A stretch of 64,000 bases of DNA from Methanooceanicella nereidis (GTDB lineage Archaea > Halobacteriota > Methanocellia > Methanocellales > Methanocellaceae): the NCBI RefSeq assembly GCF_021023085.1, contig NZ_PGCK01000012.1, forward strand, positions 54,923 through 118,922. The letters are read 5' to 3'. This document shows positions 36,010 to 46,393 of the stretch, in pieces. A model generated the notes under the pieces. That model was given only the letters and a program-made list of their open reading frames with translations. It was not told the DNA's origin and ran no database searches. Position numbers and translations under genes: made by a program. Each line of letters begins with the position of its first letter. The first letter of the stretch is position 1.

Positions 36010-37749
36010 ATGAAAAGGATAAATGTCTTGATAATCTTATTGATCATCGGATCATTGCTGATGGCTTCTTTTCCGGCGTATGCCAACACTTATAATCCGA
36101 GCAAGCCGGAAGTATATTTACAGGAATCGTTTGACGGGCATCAGAGCTGGGCTATCTATCCCTATCCGGGCGGATCTTCCTCTCCCATAAACACGGCGAC
36201 AGAATATTTTTTGGTCGCTCCGGGGACATCGATCTACAGGAAAGTGATAATACATAATGCGCTGCCATATAACAGCTCTTTCACGATCTCGGTCACAGGG
36301 ATAGACCCGTCATGGGTCAAGATCAGCTCGGCGAACGGGGTCACTTCTGTCATAACATCCGCTCTTTACTACCCGCTTCATTATCCTTCGATCAATACTC
36401 ATCAAGGATATGCGAGCATAGTCATCACCCCTCCCGAGGGGACGCCTTCGGGCAATTACTCGTTTAACGTGGAAGTACGTTCCACCGTGGATCCGAATTA
36501 TTATGACAGGTTTAACAGTGCCCAGATCTTAAGGGTCGGATATCCCGGTACCCCATCGCCGACACCAACACCGACCGTCACGGCCACTCCAACCCCTACA
36601 CCTCTGCCTACACCGACTCCAACCCCTACCCCAGTGCCTACTCTAACGCCTACTCCGACTGCGACACCTCTCCCGCCTCAGGATGGCTATAGCGTAGATA
36701 CGGTACAAAGATGGGCGAAGTATGACGGATACTTTGGCCTTATCGGCGGGGTCCTGATAAAGCCCGGCACAAGTGTCGAGCAGGGAATATACTTTAGAAA
36801 CACAGGAACGTACACGGATTCTTATAATGTCTACATCGAAGGTATACCTGCCGAATGGTGTAAACTAACGTTATTCGGCACAGGAACTCTGTCTCCCGAT
36901 CAGGGCTGCTATGGTAATGTGATAATAACTCCGGCCACCGGCGGAACATATGACTTCGCCGTAAAGGTGATATCTAACTCTTATCCCGGGGTTTTCGACA
37001 CGGCGCAATATACAATGTATGTAGAGCAAACAGGCACGCCTACCGTGACACCTGTCCCAACGTCCACACCTACACCTACTCCGACGGCCACTCCTACTCC
37101 AACTCCTACTCCGTCGCCAACTCCGACGCCAACTCCGACGCCAACTCCGACGACAGATCCGTCCGAGCGAATAATAGATGGCGGATTTGAGAGCGGGTCC
37201 CTTGCAGGCTGGACATTGACCGGCGGCGATAATTACAAGAAGGATAAGATCGTGGTGGAGACCGATCGTTTCTATTCGGGAACACGGGGAATAGGTAGTA
37301 CGACCGAACTATATTCAAGGATGGGATATATAGTTCCTTATATTAACAACCGGTACTCTTTTAGCTACTACTTCTATGTCGATCCGGCATATTCTGGAAG
37401 CATATGGGGAGGCGTGACCGCTAAGGCAGGCGATATAAACGATCTCACGTCTATGAGATGCATCGGTTATAACCATAAGACCGACAATATCGGACGGTTC
37501 GAGTGCCAGTTTTATGATTCCGCCGGCTTGCATTTTGCCGCTATAGGTCCTGCCCCGGTGACAAAAGGGTGGTATAAAGGCGTAATAACTTATCAAAATG
37601 GCAGAACGAAATACGAAATATGGGACACGTCAGGCAGGCTTATCGGTAGCTATGACATATCTGACACTTCATACGTCCCGCAGGCGGCCATTTTGAACAT
37701 CGCTTCCACCGGTTACTATGCAGACGATGTCAGCTATAAGACTGGCTAG
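36010..37749 (+). CDS. Secreted surface protein with Thr-Pro linkers and CBM-like end
   Basis: A 579-residue exported protein. Signal peptide: MKRINVLIILLIIGSLLMAS with likely cleavage after FPAYA (about residue 25). Two beta-sandwich-like domains (about 30-180 and 225-340), each with NEW3/Ig-like sentences such as VWITPPEGTPSGNYSF-type text (VITPPEGTPSGNYSFNVEV, VIITPATGGTYDFAVKV), are joined by Thr-Pro linkers (about 185-220 and 345-380). The last ~195 residues (GGFESGSLAGWTLTGGDNYK) look like a carbohydrate-binding jelly roll. There is no C-terminal membrane helix or PGF sorting motif. The start at 36010 has GGAGG six bases upstream. Probable cell-surface or polysaccharide-binding role, inferred. 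Confidence 0.75.
   Translation: MKRINVLIILLIIGSLLMASFPAYANTYNPSKPEVYLQESFDGHQSWAIYPYPGGSSSPINTATEYFLVAPGTSIYRKVIIHNALPYNSSFTISVTGIDPSWVKISSANGVTSVITSALYYPLHYPSINTHQGYASIVITPPEGTPSGNYSFNVEVRSTVDPNYYDRFNSAQILRVGYPGTPSPTPTPTVTATPTPTPLPTPTPTPTPVPTLTPTPTATPLPPQDGYSVDTVQRWAKYDGYFGLIGGVLIKPGTSVEQGIYFRNTGTYTDSYNVYIEGIPAEWCKLTLFGTGTLSPDQGCYGNVIITPATGGTYDFAVKVISNSYPGVFDTAQYTMYVEQTGTPTVTPVPTSTPTPTPTATPTPTPTPSPTPTPTPTPTPTTDPSERIIDGGFESGSLAGWTLTGGDNYKKDKIVVETDRFYSGTRGIGSTTELYSRMGYIVPYINNRYSFSYYFYVDPAYSGSIWGGVTAKAGDINDLTSMRCIGYNHKTDNIGRFECQFYDSAGLHFAAIGPAPVTKGWYKGVITYQNGRTKYEIWDTSGRLIGSYDISDTSYVPQAAILNIASTGYYADDVSYKTG
36545..36672 (+). repeat. Thr-Pro linker repeats, first block
   Basis: Short degenerate repeats encoding TPTP (ACTCCAACCCCTACA type, with six-base sub-repeats). 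Such low-complexity coding DNA tends to vary in length. Confidence 0.6.
37050..37158 (+). repeat. Thr-Pro linker repeats, second block
   Basis: Tandem copies of ACTCCGACGCCA (12 bases) and variants encoding TPTPTPTP; several adjacent copies are identical at DNA level, pointing to slippage. Confidence 0.65.
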
Positions 37750-37855
37750 GGCTTGAAAAAGCCCTCCCTGTTTTATGTAAATCGGCATTCATAGATTTCA
37801 TTTTTGAAAGCCTGTCTTTTTTTTATTTATTTAATTTTTATTTTATTTATTTTTT
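37748..37855 (+). terminator. Hairpin and T-rich tract after the surface protein
   Basis: Directly after the stop, AGGGCTT-GAAA-AAGCCCT (37748-37765) is a 7-bp stem with a GAAA loop, followed downstream by long T-runs (37817-37855). It fits transcription termination before the ATP synthase operon. Confidence 0.55.
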
Positions 37856-38036
37856 TAATATGTTTCTAATAAACTCAAATCCAAAATTTAAATATTTGAC
37901 AGGGCTTGTGTCCGTTAATTTTTTTATTTTTATATTATTTTTTGCATAATTTTAGATATTAATAAAAAGCTTTAAGAAGGAAGCAGTACATTAATCATGC
38001 AACTCATAGAGATTATTCTGTATTCAGGGGATTCGT

Positions 38037-38381
38037 ATGTCCAGGGCAGAAATATTGACGCAGTTAAAAACCGCCGAGGAAGAGGCTAAGCAGCGTATTG
38101 TCAGGTCCGAGGAAGAGGCCAGGCAGATCGTCGCCAACGCCAAAAAGGAGTCCTCGACTATCGTTGAATCAGCCAAAAGCAAAGCTGCGGCTGACGCACA
38201 GGACAAGATAAAGAAAGCCTCCGGGGAGATCGATGCTGAAGCCAACGCATTACGCGCAGAAGGCGAAAAGAGCGCATCCGCGCTAAAGGCATCCGCTAAA
38301 GGCAACGTCGGAGCCGCTACCAATTATCTTATGAAAGAGTTTGAGGGGTACATAGATGTTAGAGCCTCAAAGAATGGATAA
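38037..38381 (+). CDS. atpH: A-type ATP synthase subunit H
   Basis: Subunit H (AhaH) is one half of the E/H peripheral stalk that holds A1 against AO. The 114 residues are a single long, charged, Ala/Glu/Lys-rich helix (AEEEAKQRIVRSEEEARQIV) typical of stalk subunits. It is the first gene of the operon H-I-K-E-C-F-A-B-D, the order of Methanosarcina aha operons. Its ATG has GGGGATTCGT upstream. The end overlaps the start of subunit I by 26 bases. A long AT-rich tract upstream (37900-37975) must contain the operon promoter. Confidence 0.88.
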   Translation: MSRAEILTQLKTAEEEAKQRIVRSEEEARQIVANAKKESSTIVESAKSKAAADAQDKIKKASGEIDAEANALRAEGEKSASALKASAKGNVGAATNYLMKEFEGYIDVRASKNG

Positions 38382-40419
38382 GGTCCTTATAGTAGGGTCC
38401 AAAGAAGTAATGGAAACCACTATAAACACACTCCATGACATTAACCTCCTTCACATGGAGGACTACACTGAGGAAGAAGAATATTTTCGTATAGGCAAAC
38501 CCCTGAAGAGCGCGACTTCATTATCTGAAAAGCTTTTAAAGCTACGTTCTATCAAGAGCTATCTAGGGACTAACGCTGGCAAATATTATCCGAAACAGTC
38601 CCGTGAAAAGGTCCTTAAAGACCTTGAGGCTAACCTCACTGCCCTTGAAAGCAGCGTCACTCAGAAGATGTCCGAAAAGAGCTCTTTGGAGTCCGAGCAA
38701 AAAGAGCTTGCTCACAGGGAAGAGCTGCTCAAGCCCTATGAAGCTCTCGGGCTGTCAGTGGACCTTCTCAGGGGATATGAAAATATTAACGTATACATCG
38801 GCACCGTCCCGGGCGATATCGAGCCCGTGATCAAGGATATAACCGATAAGTACGAGATCTTCTCAGCGCCTTATGGCAAAGGCAATGTTGTAGCATTGCT
38901 CGTGGAGAAGTCGTTCGCGCCGAAGATTTCCGAAGCGCTTATGAAGAACGATTTTGTCGAAGTGGAACAGCTTCACGAATCGGGCGATCCGGCAGTCATT
39001 AAGAAGGACTTGGAGGAAAAGAAGGCGAACATGACCGCAAAGCTTGAGGTCGTGAACAAGGAGCTAGCAGAGCTCAACCAGAAATTTGCCGACTTCATAA
39101 TGTCCTCAGAGGAACTTCTTGCTATCGATACGCAAAAGGCCGAGGCACCACTCAGGTTCGCCACGTCCGACAACACGTTCGTTATAGAAGGCTGGGTCCC
39201 GAAAGTCGATTTCCCGGCACTGAAGGACACGCTATCAAAGGCCACGAACGATAAAGTCTATATTACTATTATTGAACCGGTTCACGAGAAATATTCTACG
39301 GAGATCGAGGTCGGCGAACACCCCGAAGAACACAAAGAGGTGGACGCGCCGGTCAAGTACAACAACCCGAAGATATTCCGCCCGATCGAGGCGTTCACGG
39401 ACCTGTACGGCAGGCCCAGGTACGACGAGATCGATCCGACTATGATATTCGCGATCGTATTCCCGCTTTTCTACGGGTTCATACTTGGCGATATCGCATA
39501 CGGTTCAATATTATTACTATTGGGATTATTACTCAAAGTGAAGTTGAAGCACAATGAAGGCATCCAGATACTGATCAATGTAATGTTAGTATGTGCTGTG
39601 TCCTCGATATTCTTCGGCATACTATACGGAGAGTTCCTGGGCTTCGCGATCGCAGAGCCGATAGAGCATGGCGAAGGCGGTATAATGGGACTTGTGTCTT
39701 TTGCACAATTCTACCCGCACGAAGTCCACATCGGCCCGGTCGGCCCGTTCTCACTGCCGATCGAAAGGATGCAGGCAGGCGGGTTCCATGGTGACTCGTA
39801 CATGTTCGGTATCAAAGACCTGCTCGTCTTCACCTGTATCATTGGTGTATGCCAGCTCATGCTCGGCTACATACTCGGATTCAGGAACGAGCTCAAACAG
39901 CATGGCCTGAAGACGGCCATCCTTCACAAGGCCAGCTGGGCATTAGTGCTTGCGGGCGGCGTAGCGCTCGTATGGTACGTGTTCCCGCTTGCGCTGAACC
40001 AGGCTCTGGGCGATTTCAACGCGATGGACCCGCTGTTCCTCATCGGCGCAATAGTGTTCCTTATCGGATTCATATTGCTGCTCATCGGTGAGGGAGCCAT
40101 GGGTATCATCGAGCTTACGACCCCGTTGAGCCACACACTCTCCTACACTCGTCTACTGGCAGTGGGCCTGTCCTCAGTCGGCATCGCATTCGCCATAAAT
40201 ACAATTGCGGCAATGCTGGCCGAAGCAGGCATCCTGGGCCTTATAGGAGCTATAATTGTGTTCGTTTTAGGACACACTGTAAACCTGGTGCTGGGCACAT
40301 ACGCCCCCTTCATCCAGTCTCTCAGGTTACATTATGTAGAGTTCTACCAGAAATTCTACAAGAGCGGGGGCAGAATTTACGATCCATTTGGATATAACAG
40401 AAAATACACGGAGGATTAA
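38356..40419 (+). CDS. atpI: A-type ATP synthase subunit I (a subunit)
   Basis: Subunit I is the membrane stator that provides the ion half-channels beside the c ring. The N-terminal ~350 residues are soluble, with coiled-coil (KEVMETTINTLHDINL, SSVTQKMSEKSSLESEQKEL); the C-terminal ~330 have about eight membrane helices (IFPLFYGFILGDIAYGS, AISSIFFGILYGEF, PLSHTLSYTRLLAVGLSSVG). The conserved Arg of the channel helix is in LSYTRLLAVGL. At 687 residues it matches the family. Its start ATG lies within atpH with GAGGGG upstream. Confidence 0.95.
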   Translation: MLEPQRMDKVLIVGSKEVMETTINTLHDINLLHMEDYTEEEEYFRIGKPLKSATSLSEKLLKLRSIKSYLGTNAGKYYPKQSREKVLKDLEANLTALESSVTQKMSEKSSLESEQKELAHREELLKPYEALGLSVDLLRGYENINVYIGTVPGDIEPVIKDITDKYEIFSAPYGKGNVVALLVEKSFAPKISEALMKNDFVEVEQLHESGDPAVIKKDLEEKKANMTAKLEVVNKELAELNQKFADFIMSSEELLAIDTQKAEAPLRFATSDNTFVIEGWVPKVDFPALKDTLSKATNDKVYITIIEPVHEKYSTEIEVGEHPEEHKEVDAPVKYNNPKIFRPIEAFTDLYGRPRYDEIDPTMIFAIVFPLFYGFILGDIAYGSILLLLGLLLKVKLKHNEGIQILINVMLVCAVSSIFFGILYGEFLGFAIAEPIEHGEGGIMGLVSFAQFYPHEVHIGPVGPFSLPIERMQAGGFHGDSYMFGIKDLLVFTCIIGVCQLMLGYILGFRNELKQHGLKTAILHKASWALVLAGGVALVWYVFPLALNQALGDFNAMDPLFLIGAIVFLIGFILLLIGEGAMGIIELTTPLSHTLSYTRLLAVGLSSVGIAFAINTIAAMLAEAGILGLIGAIIVFVLGHTVNLVLGTYAPFIQSLRLHYVEFYQKFYKSGGRIYDPFGYNRKYTED

Positions 40420-40422
40420 AAT

Positions 40423-40635
40423 ATGGTTGATGGATTAATCGCAATTGGTGCAGGATTAGCAGTCGGACTCGCAGGCATTGGTACCGGTCTCTCTCAGGGC
40501 CCTATCGGTGCAGCAGCAGTAGGCGCAGTCGCTGAGGACCGCTCATTCTTCGGTATGGGTATTATCTTCGTGGCGCTGCCGGAAACCATCGTCATCTTCG
40601 GTCTGGTCATTGCAATCCTGTTGATGTTCCTGTAA
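40423..40635 (+). CDS. atpK: A-type ATP synthase subunit K (c subunit, proteolipid)
   Basis: A 70-residue, two-helix proteolipid that forms the rotating c ring. The carboxylate that carries the ion is Glu54 in FVALPETIVIFG. Gln25 in GLSQGPIGA and Thr55 are of the kind used in sodium-binding c subunits, so Na+ or mixed Na+/H+ coupling is possible, but this cannot be settled from sequence. It starts 3 bases after the atpI stop and ends 24 before atpE. The composition is extremely Gly/Ala/Ile-rich, as expected. Confidence 0.95.
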   Translation: MVDGLIAIGAGLAVGLAGIGTGLSQGPIGAAAVGAVAEDRSFFGMGIIFVALPETIVIFGLVIAILLMFL

Positions 40636-40659
40636 ATACGCTTTGTATAGGTGACCTAG

Positions 40660-41220
40660 ATGGGACTGGACAAAGTAGTAAAGGACATCTCAGATAAAGC
40701 CGATGCCGAAAGCAAGGCTATAATTGCCAGGGCGGCGTCAGAGGCAGCTGAGATCAAGAAGGCTGCCGAAGGCGAAGCTAAGGACTTATACGCCAGCCAG
40801 CTGGAGAAGGCTGATCTATCCATATCTAAGATGAGGCAAAGGGAACTTTCCAGCGCTAAGCTTGACATCAAGAAATCGAAGCTTAACGCTGAAAAGGACG
40901 TGCTCGACGAAGTCCACAAGAACTTCAAGAAGGAGCTTCAGGCACTTCCAAAGGAGAAGAAAGCCGATATGCTGAAGAAGCTTGTCGCTCTGGCAAAGAA
41001 GGACGTTCCAGCCGGTAAGATATTTACCAGCGCGGGCGATGCCGACCTTGTGAAGGACTCAGGTTATGAGTACGGCGGTAACGTTAATGTTATCGGCGGT
41101 ATCATCGTGACGAGCGCCGACGGTAGCATCAACCTGGATTATACCTTTGACTCAATGCTCGAAGATGTGTGGACCTCTTCGATGAAACCTGTATCTGATA
41201 TCTTATTTGGCATTAGGTGA
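40660..41220 (+). CDS. atpE: A-type ATP synthase subunit E
   Basis: Subunit E pairs with H to form the peripheral stalk. The first ~100 residues are a charged helix (DKADAESKAIIARAASEAAEIKKAAEG), and the C-terminal ~85 form the globular head (KDVPAGKIFTSAGDADL, GGIIVTSADGSINLDYTFDS) that binds the A/B hexamer. 186 residues fits. The 3' end includes the Shine-Dalgarno sequence AGGTGA (41215-41220) for atpC. Confidence 0.93.
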   Translation: MGLDKVVKDISDKADAESKAIIARAASEAAEIKKAAEGEAKDLYASQLEKADLSISKMRQRELSSAKLDIKKSKLNAEKDVLDEVHKNFKKELQALPKEKKADMLKKLVALAKKDVPAGKIFTSAGDADLVKDSGYEYGGNVNVIGGIIVTSADGSINLDYTFDSMLEDVWTSSMKPVSDILFGIR

Positions 41221-41225
41221 GTTCT

Positions 41226-42284
41226 ATGGGACAACGTGCTGGGGCGGGTAATTATGCTTACGCGACAACGAGGGTAAAAGCCCGTAAGGCTTTTTTATAC
41301 CCCCGGGAGACCTACCTTAAGCTTCTCCAGATGGATCTGCCTGAAATAAGCAGGTTCATAGGGGAGAGCAAATATAAGCAAGAGATAGATGAGCTCGCGA
41401 CCAAATATGAGGGCATAGACCTTCTTGAATATGCATTGAACCTTAACCTCGCCAAGGAAATGAACCAGATCATCGGCTTCTGCCAGGGAGAATTGAAACT
41501 TATTGTGGGCTCTTACCTGATGAGGTGGGACGTCTGGAACATAAAGTCTATCCTCCGAGGCAAGAACTATGGCGCAACGGAAGACGAGATACGCGAGACG
41601 CTCGTTCCGGCAGGATACTTGAGCTTACAGCAGCTCGTGGAGCTTATCAGGAAGTCCACTATAAACGAAGTTATAGAGGGACTGTCCAAGACTATCTTCT
41701 ATAAGCCACTGACAGCTGCTCTTGACGAGTACAACAAGACACAGACACTTTCCAGGTTCGAGAACAACCTCGATAAGGCCTATTACGCGAACTTACTTTC
41801 GCTTGACCTGCCTAACACGATGGCTGACGAGCTTTTCATCATGTTCGTCAGGCGTGAGATCGACGTTGTAAATCTCAGGACGTTGTTCAGGTTAAAGAGA
41901 GAAGGTCTTGAACATGAAAACCTGATGGACTATCTCATACCCGGCGGCGCAAAGATCGGAATGGACGATCTTAGAAAACTATCACAGGCCCCGAACGTGG
42001 ATGAGTTCATTGGCATGCTCAAAGAATATCCGTACTGGGAAAATCTCTCGGAAGCGGTTCAGGTCTTCAACGAGACCGGGTCGTTAAATGCCATAGAAGT
42101 GGGTCTGCGTAAGGCTCTTATCTCATATGGGGATAAAATATCTCATTTATACCCTCTTTCGATATGCCCGATAATAGGATACGTCTTAAGGAAAAACGGC
42201 GAAGTCAACAATCTCCGTATCATCGCGAGAGGCAAAGAAGCACAGCTTAGCGACGACGTTATCAGAAGCCAGCTGGTGATATAA
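41226..42284 (+). CDS. atpC: A-type ATP synthase subunit C
   Basis: Subunit C (V-type d-like) couples the central stalk to the c ring. The 352-residue helical protein has the typical GAGNYAYATTRVKARKAFLYP start and LKLIVGSYLMRWDVWNIKSILRG. GTG at 41217 (overlapping the atpE stop) is possible, but the ATG at 41226 has AGGTGA five bases before it and starts nearer the conserved sequence, so I choose it. atpF begins one base after its stop. Confidence 0.94.
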   Translation: MGQRAGAGNYAYATTRVKARKAFLYPRETYLKLLQMDLPEISRFIGESKYKQEIDELATKYEGIDLLEYALNLNLAKEMNQIIGFCQGELKLIVGSYLMRWDVWNIKSILRGKNYGATEDEIRETLVPAGYLSLQQLVELIRKSTINEVIEGLSKTIFYKPLTAALDEYNKTQTLSRFENNLDKAYYANLLSLDLPNTMADELFIMFVRREIDVVNLRTLFRLKREGLEHENLMDYLIPGGAKIGMDDLRKLSQAPNVDEFIGMLKEYPYWENLSEAVQVFNETGSLNAIEVGLRKALISYGDKISHLYPLSICPIIGYVLRKNGEVNNLRIIARGKEAQLSDDVIRSQLVI

Positions 42285-42285
42285 A

Positions 42286-42585
42286 ATGGAAATTGCAGTA
42301 GTAGGTAAGAGCGATTTCGTCGTTGGTTTTAGACTGGCAGGCGTCAGGAAAACATTTGACGTGAAATCGGACAGCGAATTAGAGGAGACAATAAGGAAAT
42401 GCCTTGACAGTCCCGACATCGGCATCATCGTGTTACACACGGACGATGTCAGGAAGTTACCTGTAAGTCTTCAAAAGGTCGTAGATGAGTCGGTCGAGCC
42501 GACCTTCATAGCGATCGGCGGTAAAGAAGAATCAGGATTAAGGGAAAAGATAAAGCGCGCTATAGGCGTCGATCTTTGGAAATGA
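42286..42585 (+). CDS. atpF: A-type ATP synthase subunit F
   Basis: Subunit F, 99 residues, is part of the central stalk with D and regulates A1. The Rossmann-like fold is visible in MEIAVVGKSDFVVGFRLAGV and DIGIIVLHTDDVRKLP. It is between atpC and atpA in the usual order; a 50-base gap with AGGTG (GCAGGTGTTATT) precedes the GTG start of atpA. Confidence 0.93.
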   Translation: MEIAVVGKSDFVVGFRLAGVRKTFDVKSDSELEETIRKCLDSPDIGIIVLHTDDVRKLPVSLQKVVDESVEPTFIAIGGKEESGLREKIKRAIGVDLWK

Positions 42586-42635
42586 CCCCTTAAAGGCATG
42601 AATGAATGTAATCGTGTTAAACAGCAGGTGTTATT

Positions 42636-44375
42636 GTGAGTCAAGTTGGAGAAATTTACCGAGTAGCAGGTCCGGTCGTGACCGCTATCGGCCTTAACGC
42701 ACGTATGTACGACGTGGTAAAGGTCGGTAAAGAAGGCCTGATGGGTGAGGTCATCGAGATCGACAACGAGAAGGCCATCATCCAGGTATACGAGAATACC
42801 TCCGGTATAAGGCCCGGAGAGCCCGTGGAGAACACTGGCCTCCCGTTATCAGTAGAGTTAGGTCCTGGTCTGCTCACATCAATTTATGATGGTATCCAGA
42901 GGCCGCTTCCTGTACTGACCGAAAAGATGGGCAACTTCATTACCAGAGGTGTGTCCGCGCCAGGTCTGTCAAGGACAGCAAAGTGGAAATTCGTACCGAC
43001 CGTAAAGGCAGGCGACAAGGTCAAGGGCGGAAGCATAATTGGTACCGTGCAGGAAACCAAGACCATCTTACACAAAGTAATGGTGCCACCCAATGTGCCC
43101 GAGACATCGATCAAGGACATAAAAGAGGGCGAATACACGGTGGAAGATGTTATCGGCCACCTCGAGAACGGCACTGAATTAAAGCTCATGCACAAGTGGC
43201 CCGTCAGGAGCCCGAGGCCTTACAATGAAAAATTAAGGCCGGACATACCCCTTATCACAGGTCAGAGAATACTTGACGGTCTGTTCCCCATAGCAAAGGG
43301 CGGAACGGCAGCCATCCCCGGACCATTCGGCAGCGGTAAGACCGTTACACAGCAGCAGCTGGCAAAGTGGTCGGACGCGGAGATCGTGGTCTACATAGGA
43401 TGCGGCGAGAGAGGCAACGAGATGACAGAAGTTCTTGCCGAGTTCCCGCACCTTACCGACCCCAAGACCGGAAACCCGCTCATGCACAGGACAGTGCTTA
43501 TAGCCAACACGTCCAACATGCCTGTCGCAGCAAGAGAAGCATCCGTGTACACCGGTATTACCATAGCGGAATACTACAGGGACATGGGATACGGCGTCTC
43601 GCTGATGGCAGACTCGACTTCGAGATGGGCAGAGGCAATGAGAGAGATCTCATCACGTCTTGAAGAGATGCCCGGAGAAGAGGGTTACCCCGCATACCTC
43701 GCAGCAAGACTTTCAGAGTTCTACGAGAGGGCAGGCCGTGTCATAACCCCGATGGGACAGGAAGGAAGCGTTACCGTTATCGGAGCAGTTTCGCCGCCAG
43801 GCGGAGACTTCTCAGAGCCGGTCACGCAGAACACACTCCGTATAGTGAAAGTGTTCTGGGCGCTTGACGCAAAGCTCGCACAGAGAAGGCACTTCCCGGC
43901 CATCAACTGGCTTAACAGTTATTCATTATACCAGGATTCCTTGAAGGACTGGTACGACAAGAACATCTCCCCGAAGTGGAACACTCTTAAGGCCCAGTCG
44001 ATGGAGCTCTTACAGAGAGAGTCCGAGCTTCAGGAGATCGTGCAGCTCGTCGGTTCCGACGCCCTGCCCGAAGACCAGCAGCTTACTCTTGAGATCGCCC
44101 GTATGATCAGAGAGTACTTCCTGCAGCAGAACGCATACCACGACGTCGATACATTCTGCAGCCTGCAGAAGCAGTTCATGATGCTGGACTCTATCATGAC
44201 GTTCGGCGCATATGCAAAGGCTGCACTTGGGGCAGGTGTGCCCATGCAAAAGATACTCGCGCTTAAGTCCAAGACCGACCTGGCAAAGGTAAAGTTCGAG
44301 CCAGACTTTGAGAAGTACCTCAAGGACATAGACGCACAGATGAAAGCCGAGTTCAAGTCACTGGAGGCGGCTTAA
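42636..44375 (+). CDS. atpA: A-type ATP synthase catalytic subunit A
   Basis: The catalytic subunit of A1. It contains the Walker A motif [11 protein letters not shown] at about residues 229-239, the nearby [10 protein letters not shown], Walker B-like [19 protein letters not shown], and the A-specific insertion (non-homologous region, about 115-185) that distinguishes A from B. The 579 residues are typical. The start is GTG at 42636 with AGGTG five bases upstream; [15 protein letters not shown] follows. It overlaps nothing; atpB begins one base after the stop. Confidence 0.97.
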   Translation: MSQVGEIYRVAGPVVTAIGLNARMYDVVKVGKEGLMGEVIEIDNEKAIIQVYENTSGIRPGEPVENTGLPLSVELGPGLLTSIYDGIQRPLPVLTEKMGNFITRGVSAPGLSRTAKWKFVPTVKAGDKVKGGSIIGTVQETKTILHKVMVPPNVPETSIKDIKEGEYTVEDVIGHLENGTELKLMHKWPVRSPRPYNEKLRPDIPLITGQRILDGLFPIAKGGTAAIPGPFGSGKTVTQQQLAKWSDAEIVVYIGCGERGNEMTEVLAEFPHLTDPKTGNPLMHRTVLIANTSNMPVAAREASVYTGITIAEYYRDMGYGVSLMADSTSRWAEAMREISSRLEEMPGEEGYPAYLAARLSEFYERAGRVITPMGQEGSVTVIGAVSPPGGDFSEPVTQNTLRIVKVFWALDAKLAQRRHFPAINWLNSYSLYQDSLKDWYDKNISPKWNTLKAQSMELLQRESELQEIVQLVGSDALPEDQQLTLEIARMIREYFLQQNAYHDVDTFCSLQKQFMMLDSIMTFGAYAKAALGAGVPMQKILALKSKTDLAKVKFEPDFEKYLKDIDAQMKAEFKSLEAA

Positions 44376-44376
44376 A

Positions 44377-45753
44377 ATGAAGGAATATAAGACAATCAGC
44401 GAGATCGCAGGCCCGCTCGTTTTCGTCAGGAAAACGGAGCCTGTAAGCTTTGAGGAGCTTGTCAACATCCAGCTCTCAGATGGTAGCATAAAGAGGGGTC
44501 AGGTCCTTGACACCTCAAACGATCTGGTAGCCGTCCAGGTTTTCGAAGGTACTGCAGGCATCAGCCGTGACAGCGGTGTAAGGTTCCTCGGCGAGACTAT
44601 CAAGATGCCCGTGAGCCAGGACATGCTGGGCAGGATACTTTCGGGAGCAGGCGAGCCGCTCGACGGCGGACCGTCCATCATACCCGAAAAGAAGCTTGAC
44701 ATAGTCGGCGCAGCCATCAATCCGTACTCCAGGAGACAGCCCAAGGACTTTATCCAGACCGGTATATCGACCATCGACGGTATGAACACCCTCGTCAGAG
44801 GACAGAAACTCCCGATCTTCTCGGGATCAGGTCTTCCGCACAACGAGATCGCTCTGCAGATCGCCCGTCAGGCAAAAGTGGTAGGATCCACCGAGCCGTT
44901 CGCAGTAGTATTCTGTGCGATGGGTATCACCGCAGAAGAAGCGCAGACCTTCATGAAGGACTTCGAGAGGACAGGCGCTCTTGAAAGGGCAGTAGTGTTC
45001 ATGAACCTCGCGGACGACCCGGCCATCGAAAGGATCATCACCCCGAGGCTGGCATTGACCACCGCAGAGTACCTGGCATTCGAGCACGACATGCATGTGC
45101 TTGTCATTTACACTGACATGACCAACTACTGTGAGGCATTAAGACAGATCGGTGCAGCAAGAGAAGAGGTGCCCGGAAGACGTGGTTACCCCGGTTACAT
45201 GTACACCGACCTTGCGATGCTTTACGAGCGTGCAGGCATCATCGAAGGCAAGAAGGGTTCCATCACCCAGCTGCCTATCCTTACCATGCCCGGTGACGAC
45301 ATCACTCACCCGATCCCTGACCTTACAGGCTACATTACCGAAGGACAGATCGTCATTGCGAGAGAGCTTCACCGTAAGGGTATCTACCCGCCCATCAACG
45401 TATCACCGTCACTGTCGAGGCTTATGAACCTCGGTATAGGCGCGGGCAAGACCAGGGAAGACCACAAAGCAGTGTCCGACCAGTGTTACTCGGCATATGC
45501 AGAAGGTAAGGACCTTAGAGGCCTCGTGGCTATCGTCGGTAAGGACGCACTGTCCGAGAGAGACAGGAAATTCCTTGACTTCGCCGATGCGTTCGAGGAC
45601 AAGTTCGTCAGGCAGGGCCGTGAAGAGGACAGGACCATCGAACAGACCCTTGACCTCGCATGGGAACTGCTCACGATGCTTGCGGTCACCGACCTTACGA
45701 AGATCGATAACAAGTACATCGAGAAGTATCACCCCTCGATGAAGAAAAAATAA
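44377..45753 (+). CDS. atpB: A-type ATP synthase regulatory subunit B
   Basis: The non-catalytic nucleotide-binding subunit of the A3B3 hexamer. It starts [17 protein letters not shown], and the nucleotide-binding region has [17 protein letters not shown] in place of a classical P-loop, as in all B subunits, followed by [16 protein letters not shown] and [17 protein letters not shown]. Length 458 is normal. It starts one base after the atpA stop and ends 14 bases before atpD. Confidence 0.97.
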   Translation: MKEYKTISEIAGPLVFVRKTEPVSFEELVNIQLSDGSIKRGQVLDTSNDLVAVQVFEGTAGISRDSGVRFLGETIKMPVSQDMLGRILSGAGEPLDGGPSIIPEKKLDIVGAAINPYSRRQPKDFIQTGISTIDGMNTLVRGQKLPIFSGSGLPHNEIALQIARQAKVVGSTEPFAVVFCAMGITAEEAQTFMKDFERTGALERAVVFMNLADDPAIERIITPRLALTTAEYLAFEHDMHVLVIYTDMTNYCEALRQIGAAREEVPGRRGYPGYMYTDLAMLYERAGIIEGKKGSITQLPILTMPGDDITHPIPDLTGYITEGQIVIARELHRKGIYPPINVSPSLSRLMNLGIGAGKTREDHKAVSDQCYSAYAEGKDLRGLVAIVGKDALSERDRKFLDFADAFEDKFVRQGREEDRTIEQTLDLAWELLTMLAVTDLTKIDNKYIEKYHPSMKKK

Positions 45754-45767
45754 GACAGGTGGGTTAA

Positions 45768-46388
45768 ATGGCTATTAAGGACAACATCAAGCCGACTCGT
45801 TCCGAGCTTCTTGAGCTTAAGAAGAAGATCGCTCTCTCGAAGAGCGGCCATAAGCTCCTGAAGATGAAGCGTGACGGCCTCATCATGGAATTCTTCGAGA
45901 TCATGGAGAAGGCAAAGAACGCAAGGAGCGAGCTCCAGAAGTGCTACGATGATTCGACCCGTAAGATAGCCATTGCCAGAGCCGTTGAGGGTAATGTGGC
46001 CGTTACATCGGCTGCGTTCTCCCTTAAAGAGAAGCCTGAGATCACTCTCGAAAGCAAGAACGTGATGGGTGTCATCGTCCCGAAAATCGAATCCTCGGGC
46101 ATCCAGAAGCCGCTCCAGGAGAGAGGCTATGGTGTGATAGGCACCAGTTCGCGTATAGACGAGGCCGCCGAAGCTTACGAGAAACTGGTCGAACAGATCA
46201 TCATATCCGCAGAGATCGAATCCGCCATGAAAAAGCTTCTCGATGACATTGAGAAGACCAAGAGGCGTGTCAACGCGCTTGAGTTCAAGGTCATCCCGGA
46301 GCTTCTAGAGGCTGAAAAGTTCATCAAGCTCAGGCTTGAGGAAATGGAACGTGAAAACACATTCCGTCTTAAAAAGATCAAAGCATAA
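45768..46388 (+). CDS. atpD: A-type ATP synthase subunit D
   Basis: Subunit D is the central rotor shaft (gamma-like), two long helices folded back on themselves: IKPTRSELLELKKKIALSKS at the N-terminus and EKTKRRVNALEFKVIPELLE toward the C-terminus, both highly conserved. 206 residues is the family length. GGTGGG (45757-45762) lies upstream of the ATG as ribosome-binding site. A very short gene follows after 5 bases. Confidence 0.95.
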   Translation: MAIKDNIKPTRSELLELKKKIALSKSGHKLLKMKRDGLIMEFFEIMEKAKNARSELQKCYDDSTRKIAIARAVEGNVAVTSAAFSLKEKPEITLESKNVMGVIVPKIESSGIQKPLQERGYGVIGTSSRIDEAAEAYEKLVEQIIISAEIESAMKKLLDDIEKTKRRVNALEFKVIPELLEAEKFIKLRLEEMERENTFRLKKIKA

Positions 46389-46393
46389 ACACT